Translations under genes and position numbers: made by a program
The notes under the pieces: generated by a model
Told to the model about the DNA's origin: nothing
The model's input: the letters and a program-made list of their open reading frames with translations, nothing else
Databases searched by the model: none
In this document: positions 34,976 through 46,052 of the stretch, in pieces
How positions within the stretch are numbered: the stretch's first letter is position 1
Layout of the letters: every line of letters starts with the position of its first letter
Assembly (NCBI GenBank): GCA_019828545.1
Contig: JACVRA010000086.1
Span: forward strand, 62,001 to 126,000
DNA length: 64,000 bases
Direction of reading: 5' to 3'
Source: Paracamarosporium sp. OC-R06-R3
Taxonomy: Eukaryota; Ascomycota; Dothideomycetes; Pleosporales; Didymosphaeriaceae

Positions 34976-37035
34976 TCAAGCGTATTCAACCTCCACCGAT
35001 CCGTACCGCTTGCCTTTGACAAAAAGAGAGAACTCGAGCGCAGACTGAACCGATATCTCCACGACGTAGTCCAAAGTGCGGTATGGTTGGCCAGAAGGGC
35101 TGAAACTCTTCCGCCATTCTTTCTCTGGCACTGGGTTCAGATCGACAACCATCTGAGCGACCGGGTAGATATCCTGGTTTGATTAGCGTGGTCAATGTTT
35201 GTCTCTGGTTGCGTACCTGATTCAGAGAACGAGTTGGAGCATTGTCCGCATCGCATGCCATTAGCGAGATAATCGCCACTTTGCTGGCGCCCTCCCAAAA
35301 GTTGTAACTAAAGTTGAGCGTTCCATGGTTGATCTTGGTGGTTGCTAGCTCCTGGCCTTTGGAAATGAGCCATGTCATCTGATTACGGGCTCGCTTCTGG
35401 CCTGTGAACTCGTCGTTGTAGGCATCAACCTTACGGTGCTTATTGGGTTGGAAGATCGAGTTACACCGGGTACCGTAGTGACGACGGCAGACACGGGATC
35501 TAATAGGCGTTCGGCCATCGCTCTCGAGTCCCTTCACAGCTGCGCCGCGGACGATAGCGGACCAACTGAGACCGGTTAGTAAGAACGTTGAAAGTCTGCT
35601 CGAGCTACCTCGCGCCCTTTATATCCACCGTTCACGTCAGGAAATACTTACGCATAAGGCGGCTTGATAGCTTGAACACCGTAGGAACGGACAAGCGCAC
35701 TGATTTCTTTATACATGTATGGAGATTCGGCGAACCCTCCAACCAAGAATACATACTAGTCAATTTAGCATCGGATGTCTCCCATTGAATGAGGATATTA
35801 CCTTGGTCTTGGCCTTGTTGCTCTGCTTCACAGCTTGGAATTGGCCCAACAGAAGTTTTTTCGTCTCACTTAGCGAGAACTCGAACATCTCAACCATGTC
35901 CTTCCTGTTGAACAAATTAGCAACATAATAAGAAAACATTCTTGACGTATTGCTTACGCAGTAACGCAAATTTCCCCGTCACACATTCCGCGCTGCTCGT
36001 CTTCGATTGCGCTCAAAGAGCCTAGGAGCTGCAAGTAATATTCTTCGCTTCCAGAGAAGCCGCTCTTCGCCGTCAAGTTGAATTCTTGCATCATACGCCC
36101 TATTTTAGGCGGAAGAGATGTCCAGGAAAGTTGTGCAGCGCAGCAACCGGCAACCTTGACAAAGTTCTTGACACCAACTTTCTTCTCAAGCCACATAAGA
36201 AAGCCTCGATCTACAAAGCTGCCACCGCATTGAGATCCAGAGCCTAGTGTCACCTCCTCAATAATGGTCGGGTCAATGCTAGCTACACGGTAGGCAATCA
36301 GATCTACCGTGCCGCCACCCATATCGCAGACAACAAAGCCATCATCAACAGCTAGCTGTTCATTTTGAACGGTTCCACGCAGTGATTTGATAGTGTAGAT
36401 AGCGGCTGCTTCAGGCTCGGTGGTAGTCACGGTGCGTCGCAGTTGAGGGAACTCCGTAGTGTTGAAACCTGCCTTATGGACAGCCTGCAATGTACGGAAC
36501 TTGGCGACATCGGACCATACTGCAGGGACGGTGATGACCAATGTGACAGGCAAGGTACGCCAGAGCTCTGCGCCATACTGGTTGTCTAGAACCTTGACAA
36601 GATGGTTTTTGACTTGAGTCAAGAAATCGGCAACGATGTCGACAGGCACCTTCTGGTCGCTATCTCCACCAAATAACGTGAGGAGCGCAAGCTCGCGACG
36701 TATTTTCTCGGCTTCACCACACTTAGGAGCGTCAAGGTCAAGCTTGCTCCACATGTGACGCTGCACGTGAGGGGCGATGAGACCACCCCAGCGAATGCCA
36801 TCAGGTGTGTACGCGATTTCGGACGGAACCTTTTCCTTGGTACCGATCATTGTGTGCGTGGATGGCCAATCTTGGACTATCTGGACACGCTCCTCTACAT
36901 ACTTTGTATCGGAGGTTTCGCAGAACGAGACACCCGTGTAGGTCGTGCCATAGTCTAGGCCTGTTTGCAACGTTAGCGAGGCATATATTCGATTGCAAAG
37001 AGATACTGACCAATGATCAAACGGTTTCCGAGCAT
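34976..37035 (-). CDS. Hsp70-like ATPase (HSPA12-type, fungal expansion)
   Basis: Six minus-strand exons (37035-37011, 36960-35958, 35904-35802, 35755-35652, 35565-35217, 35173-34976) give 593 aa, and all joins keep frame. The actin/Hsp70 nucleotide-binding fold is clear: phosphate-1 loop G-L-D-Y-G-T-T-Y-T-G-V-S, phosphate-2 loop V-V-C-D-M-G-G-G-T-V-D-L, and adenosine motif F-L-V-G-G-F-A-E-S-P-Y. The canonical substrate-binding C-terminus is replaced by a divergent domain, as in HSPA12-like fungal proteins. Client and role are unknown. It is transcribed divergently from a coiled-coil gene 494 bp away. Confidence 0.86.
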
Positions 37036-37528
37036 GTTTAGTCTTTTCTAAGTCAAATGCGAGCGGCGGTGACTTGTGAGCGGATTGGGTTGAGTAAAAG
37101 GTTTGGTGGGGTGGAAGGAGTGGTGACGCGCGCGCGAGAGAGAGGGCGCAGGTATTGCGCAATTAAAATTGCGTCCGCTTGGTGGCAAACTATCGTTCGT
37201 TCAACGGTAGATGAGAGTGAGAGTAAACTCAACGAGCGAATAAAGTGACTGTGTTTGCGATGCTTGTTTGCGCGCCTTCCCTTTGAGGGACATACGCTCA
37301 CACTCACACTCACACTCACACTCACTCGTCGGCGCTTACCCAGAATTCCTGGCACTCCCCTCAACGCTCTGATACTCCGAGTCTCTCTTTCTGTCTCGTG
37401 CATAGCCTTCAACCCTGACATGATAACAAACGCTATCAAAGCGGTAAGTCCATAAAGAACGCATCGTTGTCATTTGCCAAAGTAACAAATAGTAGATTTC
37501 ATCAGGAATAAAGCACACCTTCAGGTCA
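37036..37528. promoter_or_regulatory. Divergent promoter of the Hsp70-like and coiled-coil genes
   Basis: A 493-bp bidirectional spacer. It contains a CTCACA microsatellite (about five units, 37297-37327). Confidence 0.5.
37297..37327. repeat. (CTCACA)n microsatellite
   Basis: About five 6-bp units inside the bidirectional promoter. Read on the minus strand it makes a spurious Val-Ser run. Confidence 0.8.
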
Positions 37529-39433
37529 ATGGGTGGTGCAATTGAATCGAACAACGAAGGGCAGCACGAGCCGACGAACCCAAACGCCCCAGCAACGATG
37601 ACAGGCGTTCAACTTGGAATGCAGGTCGACCGTGAGAAAGAGCATTTCCGATCTCGTGACCGGGACAATACTGCTGAAGCAGGGCCTGGGACTGCTACTC
37701 GTAAGGCAGAAGCTCGCGGCCAAGAACGAAAAGTTTCATCTCACCGCCGTCATCGGTCCGAGGTACCAGCAACAGAGAATGAGCGCATCGCATTGTCTGA
37801 GGACGTGAAAGATCCAAAGCGAATTTCGGCCAGCAAAGAAGCAGCACACGATTTGCTTGATATGCGACAAAAGAACCACGACCTGAAGAACGCGCTGAAT
37901 AAGGTTAACAAAAGGAACCAAGAGCTCGAAGCCGCGAAGTCCGAGATCGAGGAAAAGCATGAATGGGTCGGCGCAAAATATGACTTCTTGGTTGATAATT
38001 GCTTCCGGCCGTATGCTAATGCAAGAGGTTGGAAGGTAAATAAGCCAGCGCTATATAAGACTTTCCTGGAAGAAGCCTTGTATACAGATGTTCTCCGCCA
38101 GCAGCTCCAGTCTTCACAGGACCAGATCCGGTATCTCCAAATTCAAGCCCAGACTTCACAACAGCAACTTCAGTATTCGCAAAAGCAGATTATCTCTTTA
38201 CAGGATAGCGAGAGATCACTCGAGCAAAACATCCATTCCCTCCAACAACAACTCCTCTCTCAAGTAGAGAAAGTGAACCCCATCACGGACGAACGGTTTA
38301 CACACAATTTTCGCTCTCTTTCCACGGCCATCAAGACGCTGAGCCGAGCTATGAAGCTTGAAGGCATCGGTAACATTGTCGAGCTCGAGAGTATCCGCAA
38401 TGCGATCCTAGTTCGAGATGTTGACCAGGGACAATGGACAACCCGCGCACGCAAGAAGTGGTTGATCGAAGCCTTCGTATGGTCAATCCTGCTGAAGTAT
38501 GTGTTTGATACCCCATTCGCCATGTTTGGGCCGGACTGTACTATGGTTTCGGATTGGATCACCAACTTATTTGGCAACGAACACGCGCACGGGTGGCCTA
38601 TTCCGCAAGAGTCGAGTGAGCGGTGGAGGTGAGTCGTGTTAATGCAATGATATACGTACCGAATATACTAAACCTGCATTTATAGATTGGCTACATTTCA
38701 GCATTTGCTGGAGCTTGGTGGAAAAGAAACCATCATCAACGGCACTACCAATCATGAGAACATCTATGGGGTTCATACTAGCATACTTAAGGGCCGCAAG
38801 ATTGTGCAGGACGCCATTCTCCAGCCGTTAGCGTTGATCTCACCCCACACGGACTATTCGCAAGTCCCCGGTATCGTTGACAAAGCCTTCACCCTCGCTT
38901 TTGAGATGGCTACCCAGCGCTGTCGCCTGCAGGTGGTCTTCCCAGATATTGGCGACGTGTACTCCAATGGACAGCCTGAGCATCTGAAAAGTCTTCTAGA
39001 GGAGGAGGAGGAGAATACGGAAGGCTACGTAGCTTTGATCGTCAAGCCAGGATTGGTGAAGTGGGGTGATGGTCAGGGCAAGAATCTGGACCAGAAACTT
39101 GTGATTGTTCCTTGCGAGGTTTTCATCAAGCCATTCGAGAGAGAAGTCCAAGCTAAAGATGACGATATCCTTTCGGATGGAGCTCACAACGTCCAGTCGC
39201 TCGACAAGGAACTGTCCGGCAAGACTTACCACGGAGATATATTTCACGACACGGCATTCTTGGACAAGGATGTTCACGGAAAGCACGATGGCAAGGACTT
39301 GCAAGACGATAGTTTCCGCAAAGATCATCCTCATAACAAGGATGCGCTCAGCCAGGAAGACTCCCACGGAAAAGGTATGCATGGAAAGACGATTGGCGAG
39401 AGTGAGTATCCCAGCCATGCCTCTCGTCGTTAA
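37529..39433 (+). CDS. Coiled-coil protein of unknown function, divergent from the Hsp70-like gene
   Basis: Exons 37529-38628 and 38686-39433 (intron with a TACTAAA branch) give 615 aa. A charged N-terminus leads to a long coiled coil (about 110-250, Gln-rich in part: Q-L-Q-Y-S-Q-K-Q-I-I-S-L-Q). A globular part follows (L-S-R-A-M-K-L-E-G-I, W-L-I-E-A-F-V-W-S-I-L-L-K-Y-V-F) and then a conserved-looking C-terminal region starting W-R-L-A-T-F-Q-H-L-L-E-L-G-G. The tail is rich in His, Asp and Lys with an H-G-K/H-G-D repeat tendency. I do not recognise a named family. The gene arrangement suggests, but does not prove, a partnership with the Hsp70-like protein. Confidence 0.82.
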
Positions 39434-40509
39434 GTCCTCTCGAGGTGCGCGTGGAAGGAAGAGAGCATGTCTGTTTCGCTACCATCGCGCGTCATCATCG
39501 GATGAGCTTTTCTCCCTTCCACTTCCCTGTTGAGACTCGCAAGGGTCGTTCACACGGTTAACGTTCATCTCGAATCGCTCCACACGTGGAGCAGTGATGG
39601 TTATCAACAATGAAAGATAGTTTCTCAGGGCTCGACTGGTGTCACCACAATGACGCCCATGGACCAGCATCAACGCATGCGCCCTTATCGGAAGATACAA
39701 AACAAAAAACCCGTACGTAGATTGAACCAGAGTCTACCTACATATATCTCCCTCCTGCGCGCGTGATGACCGTACCCATCCATATTCTACGCGCATGCAT
39801 CCCAGTCTCTCATTAAAACAACCAGCCCTCGAAGCATCAATCACTACTCGAATCGCAGCGCACGAATCCAAACCCACCAGCAGAACCAAAAAATAACCCA
39901 GTCCAGACAGGACCAAGCAAGCAGACAACCTAACTAGACCCATCCACCCACCCACCATCTCCATCCCCAGCCCAAATCCATCCCAAGTCCATCCCAACTC
40001 AACTCACCAACCACTCAACCCCTCCAAACCCCCCTCACATACACACACACGCACGCACGCACGCATCCCATCCTCCCAAATCACCACTCTAACATATACA
40101 CCCCACATCTAATAACAAAAATATCACACACACCCTCTACAACCATACACGCTCTTATCACGCCAACCCAACCCAACCCAACAGATCACATACTTTCCCT
40201 TCCGCTCTCCAAATCCAATAAACACTTAAGCCTTGATCGACGCGCTTAATACTACTACTTGCTTTGTGGGTGCGTGCTTCTGTCTGTGCGTCTGCCTTGT
40301 GTGTATGTGTGCACGCGCGGGTGCGCCTTCCGGACCTTGTAAGTGTGAGTGCGTAAACGAGTACGTGCGTTCGTCGTTCGTTCGAGGTTCTACGTACACG
40401 CATGTAGACATGTCTTGTTGTAGGAAGAAGCAGAAAAAAGAGTAGATAGACAGACAGCACACAGCACATACATCACTTAATCACCCACAACCCAAGCAAA
40501 GCAAAGCAA

Positions 40510-40565
40510 AGCACAGCAAAGCACAGCAAAGCACAGCAAAGCACAGCAAAGCACAGCAAAGCACA
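40510..40565. repeat. 10-bp minisatellite GCACAGCAAA x5
   Basis: Five or more near-perfect units in tandem, preceded by a GCAAA pentamer run from 40496. Confidence 0.9.
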
Positions 40566-40635
40566 AAAAATCCCATCAAACACATGACATTTTGATTCGA
40601 ATCGATCGACTGCACATGACAGCGGACGGACGGAC

Positions 40636-40657
40636 CACGCACGCACGCACGCACGCA
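40636..40657. repeat. (ACGC)n microsatellite
   Basis: About five ACGC units. A similar run is at about 40050-40064. Confidence 0.85.
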
Positions 40658-41059
40658 TCCACTTCCCATCTTCTACACCCATCTCTCGCACCACCTCGTC
40701 CTGCAAAACACACAAACATCGAAAAAAACATCCAAGCCAAGCTTAGATAGGGTATAAACATTTGCACTTATCAGCAGCAGCAGCAATAGCAGACGCCTCC
40801 CTGCAGCCCGCACGCACGCACATGGCCCGCGCGCAAAGCTGTCTCAACAGAGCCAAGGCCCGATCCGCACGAATAGAAGTTACAAGTCCAGTCAGTCCAG
40901 TCTCACCGAGGACAGACAGACGACGAAATAGTAAAGTAAAGTGAGGAGAGAAAAGAAAAGAAACCATTACCACCGATTCGCCAAATACAAGGGATATAAA
41001 GTGTGGAAAAAGCGAGCGAAAAAGGCCATGACCGGGGAGTTCGGAACCTCATGAAAGCG

Positions 41060-42976
41060 TTACAAAGCCATGCCGGGGATGGGTTTCCGGACGGGCATCT
41101 GCGTGGGAGCGTTTGGGTTGGCAGCGGCGGGGTTCATGGGGCTCGGGCCTGGTGCCGGGCCTCGCCGCGCGGGCTGGCTGGCAGAGTTTGAGCGCGGGCG
41201 ATCCATCTGAGGTGCCATCTGGGGTCCTCTGCCGTTGGGGCCGGGGGACATAGAGCGAGGTTGCGCGGCATAGGGCGCGTTGCTGTTTGACCGGGCACGT
41301 CCTTGGGGAGGCGACATTTGGCGAGGTCCAGGGCTCATTGAACGAGGAGCTGGGGACATGCGGCCATTGGCAGGAGAGAGAGCCGGTGGGTGAGGAGACG
41401 AACGTCCGCTGGCTGGGGATAGAGGGCGCGGTTGAGGAACACCTGCGTGGCCCATTGGGGGTCCGTTTGGTCCGTTAGGTCCGTTGGCGGGCGGCCCGCG
41501 CATGCGAGGCTGTCCTTGAGGGCCATTGCGGGGTGGTCCTTGACGCGGCTTGACGGGGTGCTTGGAGAGACATGTGCGTGGGACAACACCCTGCTGGGAA
41601 CGGTCCAGGCGGACACATAGAGCCCAGCCATCGTCGTACTCGTGGAGCATGCGGACCAACTGACCTGCATTGAGTTCGAGCTCATCAGCCATGGAGGGCT
41701 TGAAGTCGAGCTGGACACGGTGGACGTTGTTGGGAGCGGGAGGTGCACCGCCAGCCGCAGTCGCGGCCGCAGCGACAGGCAAGGGTCCAGAAGGAGCAGG
41801 TCCAGGAGAAGCAGGGATGTCATCAGTCCAAGCAGGGCTCGGAGGAGCTTTGTCGGCATTAAGAGCAGGCGGCGAAGGAAGAGGAGCTGCTACAGGTGCC
41901 TTCTCCGCAGCGGCAATAGCAGCAGCGGGGTTGCCAAAGTCTGCGCTAGGGGCAGGCGAATGGTTGAAGTTCAGAGGAGTACCAGGCGCGGAAGCTTGCG
42001 AGTTCTCAATAGCCGCGTTGTTGCCGAAGGGATTCTGCGGAGGGCTGCTGGAGCGTCCTTGCGGGTCGTTGAAGGGATTGGTAGCATTGGAAGCTCTGGG
42101 TCGCTCCCAAGGGCTGCTTGGAGGGTCTGGCGAGGGTGATCGGTTACCTGACGCGGCAGCAGCTCCAGCTCCGACAGCGGCAGCACCGAGCATGTTGGCT
42201 CCACTCTTGCGGTTGGGGAATGCAGGGTCGAATTGAGTGACTGGTCGGAGGCTGAGGCGAGGCGCGTTCGGCTGTGATCTGACGCTAGGAGTAGGTTCCT
42301 TTACAAACGGCGGTGGTGGAGGCATGTTGCGCATGGAGGTGGCCTTTTCGTCGTCGATTTGCTGCTGGGCGGCGGCGGCTCTCTCCTTCTTCTTGCGGTG
42401 GGCGACGAAGAGAATGGCACCCAAGAGAGCCCCGACAGCAACGAGAATTCCCAAGGCAAGACCAGCCTTGGCACCTCCAGACATGCCACTTGACGCGGCT
42501 TCGGCAGAGGAAGTGGATGAGGCCGCAGCGGTCGTAGACGAGACGGCGGCCGCGATGGTTCCAACGAGAGAAGATACAGAGAGCGAGGGCGAAGAGGAGG
42601 TTTCGACAAGGAGGGAAGAGGGTTCGTGGCTAGTGGTGGCATGCGACGTGACTTGAGCGCTGTGGCTGCTCTCCTTGGCCTTGGAAGTCGGTGTAGGTGT
42701 CCGTGTTGGTGTCGCAGATTCCTTCTCTTCTGAACTTGATTCTCGAGTGCGCACAGCAGGCTCTCCAAGCGTCCTCGTCTGCTGCACGGCCCCGCCTACG
42801 GCACTCTTGGGGTTTTCAGTCATGGTGACCATGACGACCTTTTGGGTAGATGCGAAGGTGTTTGGCATGGTGACGAATACGGTCTCCTCGGGCTGATCCT
42901 CCTCTTCCTCCTCCTGGTCGAAGAAATGGTGTCGCTGGCGGCGCACAAGGTGCCTCGATCCATGTTGGTGCACCAT
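41060..42976 (-). CDS. Membrane-anchored SH3-domain protein
   Basis: A single exon of 638 aa. The first ATG in frame is 42976 (M-V-H-Q-H-G-S-R-H-L-V-R-R). An N-terminal Ser/Thr-rich, presumably O-mannosylated stretch leads to one transmembrane helix (A-G-L-A-L-G-I-L-V-A-V-G-A-L-L-G) followed by R-K-K-K. The cytosolic part is Pro/Ala-rich with an SH3 domain at about 440-505 (V-Q-L-D-F-K-P-S-M-A-D-E-L-E-L, Y-D-D-G-W-A-L-C-V, G-V-V-P-R-T-C-L). A Pro/Ser/Gly-rich tail with repeated R-S-M-S-P-G-P-type units completes it. This design resembles fungal Fus1/Sho1-like surface scaffolds that dock signalling proteins, although it has a single helix where Sho1 has four. Confidence 0.87.
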   Translation of the reverse strand: MVHQHGSRHLVRRQRHHFFDQEEEEEDQPEETVFVTMPNTFASTQKVVMVTMTENPKSAVGGAVQQTRTLGEPAVRTRESSSEEKESATPTRTPTPTSKAKESSHSAQVTSHATTSHEPSSLLVETSSSPSLSVSSLVGTIAAAVSSTTAAASSTSSAEAASSGMSGGAKAGLALGILVAVGALLGAILFVAHRKKKERAAAAQQQIDDEKATSMRNMPPPPPFVKEPTPSVRSQPNAPRLSLRPVTQFDPAFPNRKSGANMLGAAAVGAGAAAASGNRSPSPDPPSSPWERPRASNATNPFNDPQGRSSSPPQNPFGNNAAIENSQASAPGTPLNFNHSPAPSADFGNPAAAIAAAEKAPVAAPLPSPPALNADKAPPSPAWTDDIPASPGPAPSGPLPVAAAATAAGGAPPAPNNVHRVQLDFKPSMADELELNAGQLVRMLHEYDDGWALCVRLDRSQQGVVPRTCLSKHPVKPRQGPPRNGPQGQPRMRGPPANGPNGPNGPPMGHAGVPQPRPLSPASGRSSPHPPALSPANGRMSPAPRSMSPGPRQMSPPQGRARSNSNAPYAAQPRSMSPGPNGRGPQMAPQMDRPRSNSASQPARRGPAPGPSPMNPAAANPNAPTQMPVRKPIPGMAL

Positions 42977-44277
42977 GTTGAGAATTGTTGGTGGTGTCAC
43001 AAAGCGAGCCAAGGTCGACTATGGTGGTATCGGAACGGGAAGGCGCGCGATTAGTGTATTATTACGCAGCAGTCGACGTATGTCGATATATACAGGCGCA
43101 AACAAAGAGGACCGAGGGAGGCTGGATGCGACCAAGGAATGCGGCTGTCCAGGCTCGGGCGGGCTCTTGCGGAATGTAGGCGTATGTACGGGTGCGTACA
43201 GGCGGATGGATGCAGACTAGGCACTAAACATAAAGAGTGTGGGTATTAAGTGAAGGAGTGTGTGCGAGGGCCGCGCTCGATGAACGAAGGGCGAACGACA
43301 GCCGGGTCGCGTGGTGTGGAGAGAGGCAACGGGGAGGGCGGCGAGAGGCAGAGGTGGGTGGAAAGGTAGGTAGCGGCAGAGGGAAAAGCACCTGGGCCTG
43401 TCTGCCTGAGAAACGAACGAGCAGACCGCAAACAGTGGGCCATGGGCAAGCGCCCGCCGGCCGCCAGCTGGCCCGTGCCATGCCGCGCATCATTTCGCCA
43501 TTCACGCAGGGCCCAGGCACAAAGCCGCTGTGATTGGTGCACGCCGCTCATTTCCCGCCGCCATATGGGCCTTGCTATTTTAACCCCCGAGCGGACCACG
43601 ACGCCCCTGATTGCCCGTGTTTCTGCTCCACGTCGAGCATGGGGCCAAACACGAACGGCCATGGCAGCACTGGTGCACCCACGGCACGCTCCCCTGGCAC
43701 GCCTGAGCGACCTGCACGCCGACGAAAACAACATGCGAACGACTCCAGCCGCACACGGGCGCCGCATGCAGTCATCGCGGCTCGTAGCGACTGGCTGCGT
43801 CATACCAGAGCCTGTTCCAATTCCCGCGCCGCCATTTCGCTCGAGGGCAAGCGGCAGAGATCGTGTCGCTCCCGGAGCCTGGGCTCCTGCGTCCCAGAAG
43901 GGTAGGCGTCGCGATGCTCGCAATTTGGCGCATCCTCCTGCCTGTGTCATCATTTAATCGATAAGACGGATGCGTCGGGTCGAAACAAGGCTGTTATTGC
44001 GCCTACTATAGAGTACCACTATACGACGTTGGCGGTGAGGTTAGTTGTGCGAGCGACTATGTTTTACCAAGGCACCATCAGGCCTAGTGCAGACTACCAG
44101 AAGTGACCGTGGTGGAGGCCTGAGGACTTCAACGACCAGGCTGCCCAAGGCTTACTCGCTGCACCTGTCGATATCTGCATCTGTTATCGTGTGCTGAAAA
44201 CAGTCGTCGAGCTGTTCTCACGGTGCTTACACGGCGTAGTGCACAACGTCTACAGACCGCGAAACCAGCTTGAGTCC
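42977..44277. other. GC-rich intergenic spacer
   Basis: 1.3 kb carrying the promoter of the SH3 gene and the 3-prime region of the next minus-strand gene. Overlapping long frames on both strands reflect the high GC content and have no family signature. Confidence 0.45.
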
Positions 44278-45453
44278 TCAAGACCCATTCACACCTTTGA
44301 CATTCAATGCAGCCATCCCATCTAGAAGTCCATGCTCTTCTAGTAGCCCATTGTACCGCTCCGGCTTTGCGTCTAGGACCTGCCTCGCGCCCTCCACGCC
44401 CACCACCGGCAGCCTCTTCAGCCCTTGACTCTGCAGATTCTTCGGCACGACCTTCGGGTCCAGCAGCCCAACCTGCACCAGCACACTCGCCTGGTCCCAA
44501 TACATGTGCTCGCTAACTAGCTTACCTCCTCTTACACCCACTATGCTGACCACCGCAACCTCGACCCGCTTGTTCGTCGGCGGCACCCCAGGCAATATCC
44601 AATCCACATCATCCGAATGCGTAAACGACACCACCATCTCATCCACAACACGATCCACCCCAACCGTGCGCGACACCAACCTCGTCTCAAAGTCCTCGAC
44701 CAAGCTCGGTATGAAAAACTCGCGGTAAAACTCCTCCAGCTTCTTCCGCCCTACGCCCCCCTCAAGCGTAGGCACAATCGTGACATGCGCACTATTCTGA
44801 CTCATGCCCTGCACCACGCCCATGCTCCCCCTCTCCGGCACGTCTTCTTCGTACTTCGCGCTCCACGCCGCCTGCGCCACGCTCTCGACGTCCACCTCCG
44901 TCTTGAACGCTTTCCTCAGGCACGCGAGCGCTCGCGAGAACCCCACATCCGCCTCAACACGCTCGTACGTCTTCGCCCCTTGCTCTGCAAATCCAATTCT
45001 CCCCTTGGGATACCTGTACAAATCCCACGCGCACATCTCCGGCCGCGGACTCACCTGCTCCCCGCAAACATGTATCTGTACGCGCAGCAAGCTGGGAAAC
45101 TTGAAGCCCGCGCTGGGCAGCACGCTCGGGTAGAAGGCGATGACAGCGCAGCATCTAGCGAGGGGTTTCTGCGCCGTTTTGAGCACCGCCGTCGCGGCGT
45201 CGCCGTATGCGACAATGGCATATGTCTCGCCGAGCTGCAGCTCCTTGTGCAGGGTCTTGATGGTAGAAATGTACGCGGGCTGCTGCGCGAGGTCGAAGCG
45301 GATGTACGTCGTTTCGAAGCCTTCGGCCTGCCAGGCGAGCAGCGCGGACTCGGGTGCATGCGCGCTGGTCGCTGTGAGGAATACGCGCGGGGCGCGCGCG
45401 TTGAACGAGAGGAAGCCTGTCGTTGTGCCGGAGGTAGATGCCTTTGTAGACAT
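44278..45453 (-). CDS. Dienelactone-hydrolase-like / NTF2-like (SnoaL) two-domain protein
   Basis: A single exon of 391 aa from the ATG at 45453. The N-terminal half follows the alpha/beta dienelactone-hydrolase fold (A-P-R-V-F-L-T-A-T-S-A-H-A-P-E-S-A, C-A-V-I-A-F-Y-P-S, V-Q-I-H-V-C-G-E). Where active family members have G-x-C-x-G, this protein reads V-A-Y-G-D-A-A, so the nucleophilic Cys appears absent. The C-terminal half (Y-R-E-F-F-I-P, V-D-E-M-V-V-S-F-T-H, W-D-Q-A-S-V-L-V-Q-V-G-L-L) is the SnoaL/NTF2-like fold often fused to DLH in ascomycetes. A catalytic role is doubtful; a binding or pseudoenzyme role is inferred. Confidence 0.82.
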   Translation of the reverse strand: MSTKASTSGTTTGFLSFNARAPRVFLTATSAHAPESALLAWQAEGFETTYIRFDLAQQPAYISTIKTLHKELQLGETYAIVAYGDAATAVLKTAQKPLARCCAVIAFYPSVLPSAGFKFPSLLRVQIHVCGEQVSPRPEMCAWDLYRYPKGRIGFAEQGAKTYERVEADVGFSRALACLRKAFKTEVDVESVAQAAWSAKYEEDVPERGSMGVVQGMSQNSAHVTIVPTLEGGVGRKKLEEFYREFFIPSLVEDFETRLVSRTVGVDRVVDEMVVSFTHSDDVDWILPGVPPTNKRVEVAVVSIVGVRGGKLVSEHMYWDQASVLVQVGLLDPKVVPKNLQSQGLKRLPVVGVEGARQVLDAKPERYNGLLEEHGLLDGMAALNVKGVNGS

Positions 45454-45966
45454 GTCGTGTGTAGATGTGGAGCAGATCGTCAAACACTCAATCAGTCAGT
45501 CAAGAATGAATCGCCCTGTAGACTAGACAGACAAATGGACAAAGTAGAACGGGAATCGCATCCGTCAAGTCAATCGCCCTGCTCGGCCTCACCGGCAGTC
45601 CAGTCCAGTCGCAAGATCATGAAAGCCGCGCAGCCTCCGCGCAGACCCAAGTCTTATACCGCAAGTGGTCCCAGCCACGCCCACTCCGCAGCCAGGTTTC
45701 ACGCAGACAGACGCGCGCAATCATCCGATGCTGTCGCTGCAATGACATCACGCTGGGTGGAGACCGTGCATCCAATCATTCATCGCACCTCACCTCACAC
45801 CGCTAACTCATCCTCCTCGGCTGCGCTAGACCCACACCACTTGAATACCCCCCATCCTTCCATGAAGCACATCATCCCTTCCCCTCCTCCCGCACACAAG
45901 CCCAACTCATTCCAACACCTGCTACATAAATTTATATGTGGGTGGTTAATCATCAAACCAACAAAA
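45454..45966. other. Intergenic spacer
   Basis: Promoter of the DLH-like gene and the 5-prime flank of the tRNA. No other feature seen. Confidence 0.4.
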
Positions 45967-46052
45967 GCCCGCTTGGCTCAGTGGTAGAGCGTATCACTAG
46001 TAGCCGACAAAAGCACATGATAAGGTCATCAGTTCGATTCTGATAGTGGGCA
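45967..46052 (+). tRNA. tRNA-Thr(AGU) with a 14-nt intron
   Basis: A full cloverleaf: acceptor GCCCGCT/AGTGGGC, D arm GCTC/GAGC, anticodon stem TATCA/TGATA, T arm ATCAG-TTCGATT-CTGAT, discriminator A. The anticodon AGT is at 45999-46001. A 14-nt intron occupies 46003-46016, directly after position 37 as expected for nuclear tRNA introns. Box A (TGGCTCAGTGG) is present. Confidence 0.92.

Larger units (their letters stand above)
39434..41059. other. Simple-repeat-rich spacer
   Basis: 1.6 kb of C/A-rich sequence (plus strand) between the ends of two convergent genes. It contains several microsatellites, two of which are listed. Open frames here are low-complexity artefacts. Confidence 0.6.

Noticed and set aside
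40496..40565. CRISPR-like array
   Set aside because: Repeats are contiguous with no spacers, and the genome is eukaryotic. It is a minisatellite.
40158..40769. Several open frames on the minus strand
   Set aside because: They are made of microsatellite translation (Cys/Leu/Ala runs).
41670..42236. 188-codon plus frame inside the SH3 gene
   Set aside because: Low-complexity Ala/Gly frame produced by the Pro/Ala-rich coding strand.
44617..45987. 456-codon plus-strand open frame opposite the DLH-like gene
   Set aside because: Arg/His-rich antisense shadow of a GC-rich gene. It has no domain, and the opposite strand has clear family motifs.
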